Shown here one piece after another: positions 49,806 to 59,435 of a DNA stretch of 64,000 bases; within the stretch, counting starts at the first letter, position 1, and each line of letters starts with the position of its first letter. Location of the stretch: NCBI RefSeq assembly GCF_018882085.1, contig NZ_JACVPB010000004.1, positions 141,799 through 205,798 on the forward strand. Direction: 5' to 3'. The notes under the pieces were generated by a model. That model saw only the letters and a program-made list of their open reading frames with translations, had not been told where the DNA came from and did no database searches. Source of the DNA: Polynucleobacter sp. AP-Reno-20A-A9 (GTDB taxonomy: Bacteria > Pseudomonadota > Gammaproteobacteria > Burkholderiales > Burkholderiaceae). Position numbers and translations under genes: made by a program.

Positions 49806-50444
49806 TTAGACCCCGAGACGCTTCAAAAGTGCTGGATTTCTAGCCATACTGGGGCCAGAGCGAAGACGGCTGGAGGCCAAGATATGCTTTAAATCTACCA
49901 GGGCCTGCTCAAATGAATCATTCACGACGATGTAATCCGCCTCATGGGCATGCAGAAGCTCTACATGAGCAGCCGCCAAGCGACGTTGAATCGTTGCTTC
50001 ATCATCCTGGCCGCGCTTACGCAGACGCTCTTCTAAGGCCTCTATCGATGGCGGGAAGATGAAGATCCATTGCACAGAGGGAACTAACTTTCGAATTTGT
50101 TGAGCACCCTGCCAATCAATCTCCAACATGACGTCACTGCCCGCTTGCATTTGAGATTCAATCCAAAGCTTTGAAGTGCCATAAAAATGGCCATGAACTT
50201 CGGCCCATTCTAGAAAATGACCCTTATCACGCTCCTGCAGAAAATCTTCTTTTGCCAGAAAGCGGTAATCCTTGCCATCCACTTCGCCAGGTCGTGGTGC
50301 ACGCGTAGTGGTTGATAAAGATAACTTCAGTCCAGATTCATCCTTCAGCAATGCATTTACCAAAGAGGATTTTCCTGCGCCCGAGGGCGCAACAATCATC
50401 AACATGCTGCCTTGATAGGATGGTGTCGTATTAGCGTTAGTCAT
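49806..50444 (-). CDS. gmk: Guanylate kinase
   Basis: Phosphorylates GMP to GDP, 212 residues. P-loop [18 protein letters not shown]-binding [19 protein letters not shown], and the conserved [14 protein letters not shown] and [15 protein letters not shown]. It is 16 bases after yicC and 44 before rpoZ, continuing the GTP/ppGpp-linked gene set. Confidence 0.96.
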   Translation of the reverse strand: MTNANTTPSYQGSMLMIVAPSGAGKSSLVNALLKDESGLKLSLSTTTRAPRPGEVDGKDYRFLAKEDFLQERDKGHFLEWAEVHGHFYGTSKLWIESQMQAGSDVMLEIDWQGAQQIRKLVPSVQWIFIFPPSIEALEERLRKRGQDDEATIQRRLAAAHVELLHAHEADYIVVNDSFEQALVDLKHILASSRLRSGPSMARNPALLKRLGV

Positions 50445-50460
50445 AAATCGTTAATAAGGA

Positions 50461-51390
50461 TTACTCGAGGTTTTGAACTTGCTCACGCATTTGCTCAATG
50501 AACAACTTGAGCTCAAGAGCTGCTTGAGTGCACTCTTCTGATACGGACTTAGAACTTAAGGTATTGGCTTCGCGATTGAGTTCTTGCATCAAAAAATCTA
50601 AACGTTTACCAACAGGTCCTTTGCCTGCAAGCGCAGTATCTACCGCCTGAAGATGAGTTTTTAGGCGCGCGAACTCTTCAGCGACGTCAATGCGCACTGC
50701 ATACAGCACCACCTCTTGACGAATACGCTCCATCAGTTCGGCACCTGCCTTGGCTTGTTCTTGTGCAGCAAGCGCTTCAGCAAGGCGCTCTGTAAGCTTC
50801 TCTTGATACTGAGCTACATACTCAGGCACCTTAGGCTCAATCACTTTAACGATGTCACGCATCTTGCCGGTAATACTGGTGAGAACGCTAACCAAGGCCT
50901 TGCCTTCTGCATGACGACTCTCCATGAGAGCTGCTAGAGCTGCGCGCCCAGCCTCGATCGTGGCAGTGATCCAGCTATCTTCTTCGCCACGAGGCTCAGA
51001 AACAATGCCAGGCCAACGCAATACTTCGGCAATACTCAATTCTTGGGCTTTTGGGAAAGCTTCTTGGGCTTTTTCTTGAAGGGTATACAAGGCATCAAGA
51101 CGATCCCGACTAATGGCACCCAGGGCATGAGGATTGCTTTTAGCGGCACCTGCTGCTGCGCTATTGACCCGCCATGCCGCTCTAAACTCGACTTTTCCAC
51201 GGGATAGGCTTTGAGTAGCCATTTCTCGTAAGGCAGGCTCAGCCCCGCGACATTCGTCCGGAAGACGAAATCCAAGATCCAGAAAGCGGCTGTTGACAGC
51301 CCGACATTCCACCTGCAGATCTGCAACTACACCAGCCCCTAGGGAGACTTGGCGAGAAGCGCTGCCATAACCAGTCATGCTCGATATCAT
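50461..51390 (-). CDS. yicC: YicC family endoribonuclease-like protein
   Basis: A conserved bacterial protein (309 residues) now regarded as an endoribonuclease. N-terminal [13 protein letters not shown] and [17 protein letters not shown], central [17 protein letters not shown] block, and C-terminal [20 protein letters not shown] are diagnostic. It lies upstream of gmk, a conserved pairing. TACAAT is exactly six bases before the ATG and there is no ribosome site, which suggests a leaderless mRNA. Confidence 0.93.
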   Translation of the reverse strand: MISSMTGYGSASRQVSLGAGVVADLQVECRAVNSRFLDLGFRLPDECRGAEPALREMATQSLSRGKVEFRAAWRVNSAAAGAAKSNPHALGAISRDRLDALYTLQEKAQEAFPKAQELSIAEVLRWPGIVSEPRGEEDSWITATIEAGRAALAALMESRHAEGKALVSVLTSITGKMRDIVKVIEPKVPEYVAQYQEKLTERLAEALAAQEQAKAGAELMERIRQEVVLYAVRIDVAEEFARLKTHLQAVDTALAGKGPVGKRLDFLMQELNREANTLSSKSVSEECTQAALELKLFIEQMREQVQNLE

Positions 51391-51458
51391 ATGGACATTG
51401 TAGATTCATTATTGAACTAGACCCGATCCAGACCCCAACCCCACAGGACCCCCTTCCC

Positions 51459-52199
51459 ATGAGTACAGCAAACCCAGCCAATATTGCCCGCCCTAGCGGC
51501 CGTAAGCCAACCGATTTGCGTCCGGTAACCATCTCTAGAGCTTTTACCAAGCATGCAGAAGGCTCGGTATTGATCGCTTTTGGGGATACCAAGGTTCTGT
51601 GTACTGCCAGCATCCTCGAAAAAGTACCTCCTCACAAAAAGGGTTCTGGCGAAGGCTGGGTTACTGCTGAATACGGCATGCTGCCCCGCTCTACCCATAC
51701 TCGCAGCGATCGGGAAGCTGCTCGAGGCAAGCAATCTGGTCGCACCCAAGAAATTCAGCGCCTCATTGGTCGCGCTATGCGCAGCGTCTTTGATTTAAAA
51801 GTTTTAGGTGAAAGAACAATTCATCTTGATTGCGATGTGCTGCAAGCGGATGGCGGCACACGTACGGCTTCAATTACTGGTGCTTATGTTGCTGCTCGTG
51901 ATGCGGTCAATCAACTTCTCAAAAGTGGCGCCCTGAGTAATGATCCAATCATCGATAGCGTAGCTGCGATTTCTGTGGGCATCTACCAAGGCGTTCCAGT
52001 GCTAGATTTAGATTATCCGGAAGACTCTTCTTGCGATACCGATATGAATGTTGTTATGACCGGTAAAGGCGGAATGATTGAAGTTCAAGGTACCGCTGAA
52101 GGCGCAGCCTTTTCTAGAGCAGAACTGAATGCACTTCTGGACTTGGCTGAGCAAGGTATTCAAGAGCTCACTCAAATGCAAAATGATGCATTGAAGTAA
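51459..52199 (+). CDS. rph: Ribonuclease PH
   Basis: Phosphorolytic tRNA 3'-end trimming enzyme, 246 residues. [35 protein letters not shown], and the catalytic region [19 protein letters not shown] are present. It is divergent from yicC with 68 bases between them, and heads rph-rdgB-hemW. The C-terminus ([21 protein letters not shown]) is full-length, unlike the frameshifted copy of E. coli K-12. Confidence 0.96.
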   Translation: MSTANPANIARPSGRKPTDLRPVTISRAFTKHAEGSVLIAFGDTKVLCTASILEKVPPHKKGSGEGWVTAEYGMLPRSTHTRSDREAARGKQSGRTQEIQRLIGRAMRSVFDLKVLGERTIHLDCDVLQADGGTRTASITGAYVAARDAVNQLLKSGALSNDPIIDSVAAISVGIYQGVPVLDLDYPEDSSCDTDMNVVMTGKGGMIEVQGTAEGAAFSRAELNALLDLAEQGIQELTQMQNDALK

Positions 52200-52207
52200 A
52201 GATCGAC

Positions 52208-52798
52208 ATGCAAAAGCTCGTTCTCGCGTCTAACAATGCCGGCAAGGTAAAAGAGTTTCAGGCGCTTTTAGCGCCACTGAACTTTCAAGTAATTCCTCAA
52301 GGTGAATTAGGCATTCCTTCAGCAGAAGAACCACACTTCACTTTTGTGGAGAACGCTCTTGCTAAAGCAAGACACGCAAGCGCCGCATCAGGCCTACCTG
52401 CCTTAGCCGATGACTCCGGAATTTGTGCCCATGCTTTAAATGGCCAGCCAGGCGTTTTGTCGGCTCGCTTTGCTGGTGAGCAAGGTGATGATGCTGCGAA
52501 CAATCGAAAACTCATTCAAGATTTAAAAGATCAGGTAGATCGAGGTGCCCATTATGTGTGCGCATTGGTTTTCGTGAATAGCGCAAATGATCCTGAACCC
52601 ATTATTGTGCAAACACGTTGGTATGGGCAGATTGTTGATGAAGCTGCTGGAGGCAATGGTTTTGGGTATGACCCCTATTTCTTTTTGCCGGATCAAAAAT
52701 GCACCGCTGCTGAGCTAGAGCCAGAAAAAAAGAATTCAATCAGTCACCGGGGTCAAGCGCTACGTGAATTGATTGCACAACTCAAAAGCCGTGCTTAA
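52208..52798 (+). CDS. rdgB: XTP/dITP pyrophosphatase (non-canonical purine NTPase)
   Basis: Removes deaminated purine nucleotides such as dITP and XTP, 196 residues. The Lys-containing loop LVLASNNAGKVKEFQALL, the metal site FVENALAKARHA and LADDSGI, and the C-terminal SISHRGQAL are all visible. It follows rph by eight bases, an order widely conserved in proteobacteria. Confidence 0.96.
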   Translation: MQKLVLASNNAGKVKEFQALLAPLNFQVIPQGELGIPSAEEPHFTFVENALAKARHASAASGLPALADDSGICAHALNGQPGVLSARFAGEQGDDAANNRKLIQDLKDQVDRGAHYVCALVFVNSANDPEPIIVQTRWYGQIVDEAAGGNGFGYDPYFFLPDQKCTAAELEPEKKNSISHRGQALRELIAQLKSRA

Positions 52799-53978
52799 TT
52801 CCAGCACCAACAAAGTAACGCTGACTGCATTGCCTCCATTGGCTTTGTATATTCATTTTCCTTGGTGTGAAAAGAAATGCCCCTATTGCGATTTCAATTC
52901 ACATCAAATTAAAGAAGGTATTACTAAGGCGGGCTTTGAGGAGCAGCGCTATATCAATGCACTGATTGCTGACCTAGAAACTGAATTACCTAATATTTGG
53001 GGGCGTCAGGTCCATAGCATCTTTATTGGTGGGGGAACGCCAAGCCTGCTATCAGCCGAAGGCATGGATCAATTACTTTGCGCTATCCGCGCTCGAGTAA
53101 ATCTTGAGCCCGATGCTGAAATTACGATGGAAGCAAACCCAGGATCAATCGAAGCCGATAAATTTGCAGGATTTGCAAAGGCAGGGATTAATCGTGTGTC
53201 GATCGGAGTTCAGAGCTTTCAGGATGAACAGCTCAAAGCCTTGGGACGTATACACAATGGCGAGGAAGCCAAGCGCGCAATAGCAATTGCCCTGAAACAC
53301 TTCAAATCGGTGAATCTGGATTTGATGTACGGGCTCCCAAAGCAGACATTAGATTTAGCCAAGGCAGATATTGAGACGGCCCTTTCTTTTAAAACGCCCC
53401 ATCTGTCTTTCTACAATCTCACGTTGGAACCGAATACCTACTTTGCAAACTTTCCTCCGCAATTACCTAGCGATGATGAAGTGGATGCCATCTTTGAGCA
53501 GAATTTAGATTTACTCACCAAGGCAGGCTACAAACGTTATGAAGTCTCTGCCTACGCGCAGAAAAACCAAGAGTGCAAACACAATCTGAACTACTGGCGC
53601 TTTGGTGATTACATGGGCATTGGTGCAGGCGCTCATGGAAAGATTTCTTTTCCAGACAAAATTACTCGCCAAGTAAGGGAACGCCATCCAGAAAGTTATA
53701 TGCAAGCAATGGAGTCCAAGGGAAATGCGTTAATTGAATCTCGGGTTCTTGAAGCTAAGGATCTGCCTTTCGAATTCATGCTCAATACCCTAAGACTGAC
53801 AGATGGCGTTGCTACCAATACTTTCAGCGAGAGAACTGGTCTGCCTTTAAACGTGATTAGTAAAGGCTTAGCTGAAGCTAGTAATAAGCAATTGCTGGAT
53901 GAGAATCCTAGTCAGCTAAAAGCCACTCCATTAGGTATGCGCTACCTGAATAATCTGCAAGAAATGTTTTTGGATTAA
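52791..53978 (+). CDS. hemW: Radical SAM heme chaperone HemW, probable GTG start
   Basis: Heme chaperone of the radical SAM superfamily, once annotated as coproporphyrinogen oxidase. The cluster motif is WCEKKCPYCDFNSH (C-x3-C-x2-C). FIGGGTPSLLS and VSIGVQSFQDEQLKALGRIH are the SAM-binding blocks. HemW-specific KHNLNYWRFGDYMGIGAGAHG is intact. The frame starts at TTG 52773 or GTG 52791; I take GTG, which overlaps rdgB by eight bases. The residues before VTLTALPPLALYIHFPW carry no known motif. Confidence 0.93.
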   Translation: MLNSSTNKVTLTALPPLALYIHFPWCEKKCPYCDFNSHQIKEGITKAGFEEQRYINALIADLETELPNIWGRQVHSIFIGGGTPSLLSAEGMDQLLCAIRARVNLEPDAEITMEANPGSIEADKFAGFAKAGINRVSIGVQSFQDEQLKALGRIHNGEEAKRAIAIALKHFKSVNLDLMYGLPKQTLDLAKADIETALSFKTPHLSFYNLTLEPNTYFANFPPQLPSDDEVDAIFEQNLDLLTKAGYKRYEVSAYAQKNQECKHNLNYWRFGDYMGIGAGAHGKISFPDKITRQVRERHPESYMQAMESKGNALIESRVLEAKDLPFEFMLNTLRLTDGVATNTFSERTGLPLNVISKGLAEASNKQLLDENPSQLKATPLGMRYLNNLQEMFLD

Positions 53979-54005
53979 ACCGTTTTAGCCGCTATGCGTT
54001 GAGCG

Positions 54006-54803
54006 CTAGCTACCCGTCCAAATAGGTGGCTCACCCTTTAAGAATGAAGCAACTCCGCTTTGGAAATCATTGCTGCCATAGGTTTCACTGATGAGGTCAC
54101 TACAGTCGGGCAGATTGTTTTTAATTAATCTCGCCAATACCAGCTTGCTAGATTTTTGTGTAATGGGAGCTAACTGACTCAGTCGCTCTGCGAGATTGAC
54201 AGCCTCTTGACCTAGCTGCTCTTGCTCGTATGTTGCTAAAAGATATCCTTGTTGGAGTAACTCCTTTGCAGGAATCATCTCCGCAAGAAGCAGCATCCGC
54301 TTAACAATGTTGATTCCTAGATGAGCAACTAGCCATGTAACATTTGCAGCAGATAAACAGTTGCCAAGTGTTTTGGCTATAGGTACGCCAAACTTTGCAT
54401 CTGGAGTTGAGATTCGGAAATCACAGCAACTGGCTATTGCTAATCCGCCCCCAACAGCCATAGCATCGATAACGGCAATTGTTGGGATGGGCAAGGTGGC
54501 AAGCGGACCTAGGTAATCATCAATACCCTCTTCATAGCGAATGCCATCGTGACCATGTTTAAAGCTAGCAAATTGCGCTATATCGCTACCAGATATAAAA
54601 GACTTGCCGCCAGCGCCGCGCAAGATAGCTACACGTATCTTTGGATTCTTGGCAATATCTTCACAGATCGACTTCAGACTTTGATACATCCCTACTGTCA
54701 TTGCGTTGCGAGCTGCAACATGATCAAAAGTAATGTAGGCAATGTTACCCTGCGTCTCTAAAACGACTTGAGCAACATTGCCCCCTTTTTCGGAATCACT
54801 CAT
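54006..54803 (-). CDS. Enoyl-CoA hydratase/isomerase family protein
   Basis: Crotonase-fold enzyme of 265 residues. The first oxyanion-hole segment is GGKSFISGSDIAQFASF, and the second is AMAVGGGLAIASCCDFRIST. The position that usually holds the second catalytic glutamate is GVPIAKTLGNCLSAAN, where no Glu is visible, so the reaction may not be standard hydration. It is followed upstream on the same strand by a Bug receptor, seven bases away. CoA-transferase is divergent, hinting at a small acyl-CoA catabolic locus. Confidence 0.83.
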   Translation of the reverse strand: MSDSEKGGNVAQVVLETQGNIAYITFDHVAARNAMTVGMYQSLKSICEDIAKNPKIRVAILRGAGGKSFISGSDIAQFASFKHGHDGIRYEEGIDDYLGPLATLPIPTIAVIDAMAVGGGLAIASCCDFRISTPDAKFGVPIAKTLGNCLSAANVTWLVAHLGINIVKRMLLLAEMIPAKELLQQGYLLATYEQEQLGQEAVNLAERLSQLAPITQKSSKLVLARLIKNNLPDCSDLISETYGSNDFQSGVASFLKGEPPIWTGS

Positions 54804-54810
54804 AGAGAGT

Positions 54811-55800
54811 TTATTCAGCCTTAATATTCAGACTCTTTACTAAACGCTGGTATTTAGCCAGTTCGCCAGCCAAGAACAAACTAAATGCAGCCGGTGTTGC
54901 CGGCCCCTCAGGCTGTAAGCCCTGAGAATCAAGTGTCTTTTTAATTTGTGGATCAGCCATGGCGGCTTTAACAGCTTGGTCAATCTTGTTCACTACTGCT
55001 GGATCCATACCCTTTGGACCCATGATGGAGTACCAGTTAGTGACGTCAAATCCTGTAATACCCACTTCGTTAAACGTAGGTACGTTTGGAAGAATAGATA
55101 ATCGTTTTGGGGTGGAGATTGCCAAAGCCTTCAAGCTGCCGTCTTTAATTTGCTGCAAGTTCGGCGGCAAGGTATCAAAGTTCATCGTAATTTGACCACC
55201 TAGCAAATCAATGATGGCCTGACCGCTACCTTTATAGGGCACATGGTTTAACTGAATGCCAGCAATCTTGGCAAACAAAGCACCTGCTAAGTGTTGAGTA
55301 CTGCCAATACCAGACGAACCATAAGTCATCTGACCTGGATTTGCTTTAGCAAGGGAGATTAATTGTGATACCGAGTTCACAGGCAATGAAGCCTTCACTA
55401 CTAAAACGTTCGGCACATATCCCAAATAAGTAATAGGTGTGAAATCCGTTGCAGGATTGTATTGAACGTTAGTCAGCACAAATGGCGCAATCGCATTGGA
55501 GTTAGAGTGGCCTACCAGCAAAGTGTAGCCATCCGGATTCGCCTTGGAAACCTGATCGGCTGCAATCGTGCCCGCTGCACCAGATTTATTTTCCACAATC
55601 ACACTTTGACCCAGAATCTCACCCATTTTTGGAGCAAGGGCTCGAGCAACAATGTCGGTACCGCCACCAGGCGCAAAACCCACGATGAGTCGAATTGGTT
55701 TAGTTGGGTAAGACTGTTGTCCTAAAGCAAAGAAAGAACTCGTGGCTAGCGTGATTGCGAGCAAACTACGAACAGCCCACTGAGGCGATTTAAGCAACAT
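54811..55800 (-). CDS. Bug/TctC-family periplasmic solute-binding receptor
   Basis: Third Bug receptor of the window (329 residues). Signal peptide at about residues 1-27 ending FALGQ, followed by [43 protein letters not shown] and [19 protein letters not shown] are the middle blocks. Start set at ATG 55800 with GGAG five bases upstream; the frame extends to 55977 but would overlap the divergent gene. The neighbouring enoyl-CoA hydratase and CoA-transferase suggest an organic-acid ligand. Confidence 0.9.
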   Translation of the reverse strand: MLLKSPQWAVRSLLAITLATSSFFALGQQSYPTKPIRLIVGFAPGGGTDIVARALAPKMGEILGQSVIVENKSGAAGTIAADQVSKANPDGYTLLVGHSNSNAIAPFVLTNVQYNPATDFTPITYLGYVPNVLVVKASLPVNSVSQLISLAKANPGQMTYGSSGIGSTQHLAGALFAKIAGIQLNHVPYKGSGQAIIDLLGGQITMNFDTLPPNLQQIKDGSLKALAISTPKRLSILPNVPTFNEVGITGFDVTNWYSIMGPKGMDPAVVNKIDQAVKAAMADPQIKKTLDSQGLQPEGPATPAAFSLFLAGELAKYQRLVKSLNIKAE

Positions 55801-55876
55801 AAAGTCTCCAAAATTGTTTTTATTGTGTTTGATACTATTAGAGGCTAATTCTAAACATATAAGAACAAACGAGACA

Positions 55877-57124
55877 ATGACGAAAACACCTATAAATGAC
55901 GCTTTAAATGGTGCGGATGATGGATCAAGACCATTACCCCTCTCAGGAGTACGCGTGCTTGACGTCAGCCAGGTCATGGCCGGCCCTTACTGCTGCATGC
56001 TGTTGGCGGACTTAGGTGCGGATGTTATCAAAATCGAGCCTCCGGGCACAGGCGATCAGACTCGTGGCGCAATGGGTTTCAAGATGAAGGGTTCAGACAG
56101 TATGGGCTTTCTGAACATGAACCGCAATAAACGTAGTCTCACCTTGAATCTCAAAACCGAGGCCGGTAAGAAAGTATTCTTTGAGTTGGTCAAAACCGCT
56201 GATATTTTGGTAGAGAACTATCGCCCTGGGGTGATGAAAAAACTAGGAATCGATTACGCCTCTTTAAAAGATATCAATCCTGGTTTGGTCTATGCCAGCA
56301 TTTCTGGGTTTGGCCAAACTGGTCCATGGGCAGATCGCCCTGGTTTTGATCTCATGGCTCAAGCGATGTCTGGTGTCATGAGCGTCACAGGCTATCCAGA
56401 TGGCCCTCCCGTTAAAGCTGGCGTTCCGGTAGCTGATATTGGCTGCGCACTTTTTGCTGTATATGGAATATTGTCGGCATATATTGGCAAAACCAAAACG
56501 GGTGAAGGTCAGTTTATTGATGCCTCACTCTTTGATTCCGCTTTGGCATTCTCCATTTGGGATACCGCTCAATACTGGGGTACTGGAGTTGAGCCCTACA
56601 AGCTTGGCACAGCCAATCATATGAGCGCCCCCTACCAAGCCATGAAAGCTGCTGATGGTTACTTTGTCATGGGTGCTACAAATCAAAAACTGTGGAAGTT
56701 GCTGTGCGACAAGATTGAGCGTCCTGAATTATTTGAAGATGCCCGCTTCAAAACAAATCCACTGCGCTTAGGCAATCGCTTAGAGCTAGCTTCTGAGCTT
56801 GAGAAAACGTTTGTCTCCAAAACTGCGGATGAATGGGTAGACACCTTATTGACCGCAGGCATCCCTGCAGGCCCCATCAACACCTATCCAGAGGCATTCG
56901 ATAGCGAGCATGGCCGTCATCGTAAGATGCGGATGGAGATTGATCATCCCATTGAAGGCAAGGTGCCTAATATTGGTTTTGCCGTCAAAATGAATGGCAC
57001 GCCACAACAGGTGTATCGCCACCCTCCTTTGTTGGGTGAACATACCAGCGAGCTTTTAGCTGAGCTTGGCATTGCTGGTGATGAACTGAAGTCTCTTGAA
57101 GCGGGTGGTGCCTTTGCACCTTAG
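55877..57124 (+). CDS. CaiB/BaiF (class III) CoA-transferase
   Basis: Moves CoA between carboxylic acids through an aspartyl anhydride, 415 residues. Family blocks are [47 protein letters not shown] and the catalytic Asp in [19 protein letters not shown]. Start set at 55877 ([12 protein letters not shown]). The frame opens at 55814 but those 21 residues are unlike the family and reach into the promoter of the divergent Bug gene. Substrate unknown. Confidence 0.9.
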   Translation: MTKTPINDALNGADDGSRPLPLSGVRVLDVSQVMAGPYCCMLLADLGADVIKIEPPGTGDQTRGAMGFKMKGSDSMGFLNMNRNKRSLTLNLKTEAGKKVFFELVKTADILVENYRPGVMKKLGIDYASLKDINPGLVYASISGFGQTGPWADRPGFDLMAQAMSGVMSVTGYPDGPPVKAGVPVADIGCALFAVYGILSAYIGKTKTGEGQFIDASLFDSALAFSIWDTAQYWGTGVEPYKLGTANHMSAPYQAMKAADGYFVMGATNQKLWKLLCDKIERPELFEDARFKTNPLRLGNRLELASELEKTFVSKTADEWVDTLLTAGIPAGPINTYPEAFDSEHGRHRKMRMEIDHPIEGKVPNIGFAVKMNGTPQQVYRHPPLLGEHTSELLAELGIAGDELKSLEAGGAFAP

Positions 57125-57166
57125 TTTGCAGCTTAATAAACATAATGATTAAGTAAAAAGATAATT

Positions 57167-57192
57167 AACAAGGACTCCGCAGAGTCCTTGTT
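57167..57192. terminator. Strong terminator between the CoA-transferase and alkylsulfatase genes
   Basis: AACAAGGACTC-CGCA-GAGTCCTTGTT is a perfect 11-bp stem with a four-base loop, followed by AGTTTTAG on the plus strand and ATTATCTTTTT on the minus strand. It can serve both convergent genes. Confidence 0.88.
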
Positions 57193-57228
57193 AGTTTTAG
57201 ATGAGCCTAATTACCTTAGTTGCCCTGG

Positions 57229-59334
57229 TTACTCGCCAGCAGTAATAGCCATCTCTTGCGCCGAGAATGGATCTTTGGCTGGAGCGGCTGTCTTAGGGGT
57301 TGCCTTACCTTTAGTGCCTGGCATGAGTTCAAAATCAGGCACAAAGACCGTCAAGGTGCTTTTGAGTTGATCGAATGATTTGCGATCACCATCGAACTTC
57401 ACCTTACCTTCAGCTAGCAACTTTTCAAACGTCGTCTGTCCACCCATCACCTGCTCAAGATCACTGCGATTTAATGTGATGGTCAGATTTGGATTCTTGG
57501 CCTGCTGACCTTTAATGTTGGTCAAAGCAGAATTACTCATCTCAATCACAAATTTTTCACCATTGTCAGGTGTAGAGAGATTGATTACAAAGTTCATGTC
57601 CGCCGCTTTCTTACTGTCCATGCTGATAGCCAAAGCATTGAGCCAGAGTTCGGTTGTCATGCCTTTAATCATGTCTGGACCATTGGATTTCGGTGATGCC
57701 CCTGAAGGCATGCCATGGCGTAGTTCATAAGCGGCCCCCAAGAAGCTATTGCGCATACTTGGACTTTCTTTTTGGTAGCCAATCTGCTCAAAAATATCTG
57801 CCAGCAAGTCTTTGGCGGCCGTATTGTTCGGTTGCGCATAAACCAACTTGTTAACAATTTCCATAGCTTCACGGTATTTGCCCTGCTTATAGAGCTCTTT
57901 GCCCTTAGCCATGATCTTGGCCGAGCCACCCATCATCTCCACATACAGTGGTGCCGAATCTTTTGGGGATAGTGGCGCTAGTGTTGCTGGGTTAACGTCC
58001 CAATAACCCAGATAACGATTTATCACGGCACGACTATTGTGCTCTTCGGAACCATGATAGCTATGAGCTGCCCATTGCCTCTTCAGACTCTCAGGCTGTT
58101 TATATACATTCTGGATTTCATTAATAGTGACGCCATTGTTTGCTAAATGGAGCACTTCGTTATGAAGATGGGCATAACTATCTCGTTGAGTACGCATCAC
58201 CTCTTGTATGCGCTCATTACTCCAGCGTGGCCAGGTATGTGACGCAAACATCACCTCACTCTCATTGCCATATCGATATAAAGCGTTATTAATATTTTTA
58301 GACCATGCCAGTGAGTCGCGAACTAAGGCGCCACGTAAGGTGTAGATATTATGTATGGTGCCAGTGATATTTTCTGCTGCCCAGAATGCTTTGAATTGTG
58401 GGAAATAAGTATTCATCTCCGCAGGAGCTTCAGTGCCCGGAGTGTTTTGGAATTCCATTTCAACGCCATCAACCGTCATTTTTTCATAAGGTTGGTTGAT
58501 ATAGACATTAGGCTCGATCAGACCTAAATTACCAGCAGCGGTATTTTTACCAATGGATTGATCCACGTGACCAAATGGGCTACGGGGCAATAACACGCCG
58601 TACTGGAAGTACATTCTACGAGTCATGGCATTACCTGCATAGACGTTTTCCGCAATCGCATGATCCATAAAACCTGCTGGCGCAATGATCTTGACTTTGC
58701 CGCTCTTCACATCTTCCTCATCGACTACACCACGCACACCACCAAAGTGATCGCCATGCGAATGCGAATACACGACAGCTACAACTGGGCGTTTACCAAG
58801 CTTATCATTAACAAGCTCTAGTGCAGCACGAGCTGTTTCTTTGGCAGTTAATGGATCGAAAACAATCCAACCAGTATTCGTCTTGATAAAGCTAATGTTG
58901 GCTAAGTCAAAGCCGCGTACTTGATAAATTTTTCCAGGCACAACTTCATATAAACCATAGCCCATATTGAGGATAGCTTGACGTTGCAATGAAGGATGCA
59001 CGCTATCAAAGTCTTTGCCCTGCAGGAGAAATTCATAGCTACCCATATCCCAGGCAACGTTGCCGGCATCTGCCATGATTGTTTTATAAGGCGGGGCCGC
59101 TATGAAGCCCTTTTTAGATTCCTCAAAATCACGCTTATCTTCGAAAGGCAGCGTCTTCCGCAATCCATTTTGCAGCTCAACCGTATAGCTTGATGGCGCC
59201 TTACCCTTTGGATCGAAATGCTTCCCCTGCATAGCGCCAGGATCCGCCACCACACCACCACCTCCTGCCGCAATCGCCAACCCAGCGGTCATTAATGTGG
59301 CCGCTACCGAAAACTGTGTGAGTTTGATTTTCAT
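57229..59334 (-). CDS. Exported alkylsulfatase (SdsA1/YjcS-type metallo-beta-lactamase fold)
   Basis: Hydrolyses alkyl sulfates to alcohol and sulfate, 701 residues. Signal peptide at about residues 1-23 (ATLMTAGLAIAAGGGG). The zinc site HSHGDHFGGV is complete, and a GNEVMFASHTWPRW-like second block (ESEVMFASHTWPRW) holds the later His. The middle helical dimerisation region and a C-terminal SCP2-like domain (from about residue 570: ELWLNALAISMDSKKAADMNF) follow. It stands alone between two terminator-bounded regions. Surfactant use or a natural sulfate ester are both possible. Confidence 0.87.
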   Translation of the reverse strand: MKIKLTQFSVAATLMTAGLAIAAGGGGVVADPGAMQGKHFDPKGKAPSSYTVELQNGLRKTLPFEDKRDFEESKKGFIAAPPYKTIMADAGNVAWDMGSYEFLLQGKDFDSVHPSLQRQAILNMGYGLYEVVPGKIYQVRGFDLANISFIKTNTGWIVFDPLTAKETARAALELVNDKLGKRPVVAVVYSHSHGDHFGGVRGVVDEEDVKSGKVKIIAPAGFMDHAIAENVYAGNAMTRRMYFQYGVLLPRSPFGHVDQSIGKNTAAGNLGLIEPNVYINQPYEKMTVDGVEMEFQNTPGTEAPAEMNTYFPQFKAFWAAENITGTIHNIYTLRGALVRDSLAWSKNINNALYRYGNESEVMFASHTWPRWSNERIQEVMRTQRDSYAHLHNEVLHLANNGVTINEIQNVYKQPESLKRQWAAHSYHGSEEHNSRAVINRYLGYWDVNPATLAPLSPKDSAPLYVEMMGGSAKIMAKGKELYKQGKYREAMEIVNKLVYAQPNNTAAKDLLADIFEQIGYQKESPSMRNSFLGAAYELRHGMPSGASPKSNGPDMIKGMTTELWLNALAISMDSKKAADMNFVINLSTPDNGEKFVIEMSNSALTNIKGQQAKNPNLTITLNRSDLEQVMGGQTTFEKLLAEGKVKFDGDRKSFDQLKSTLTVFVPDFELMPGTKGKATPKTAAPAKDPFSAQEMAITAGE

Positions 59335-59435
59335 AAAAGCCCAAAGTAAAAAAGTATTTTGATTACTTCAATGATAAGTTTGAGCTAGTCAATGGCAATT
59401 AGCCCTATAGCTAATATATTAGGCTATTCAGGAAA

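Noticed and set aside
59408..59426. Hairpin TAG-CTAAT/ATTAG-CTA after the histidine kinase
   Set aside because: AT-only short stem with a bulge and no T-run; too weak to call a terminator.
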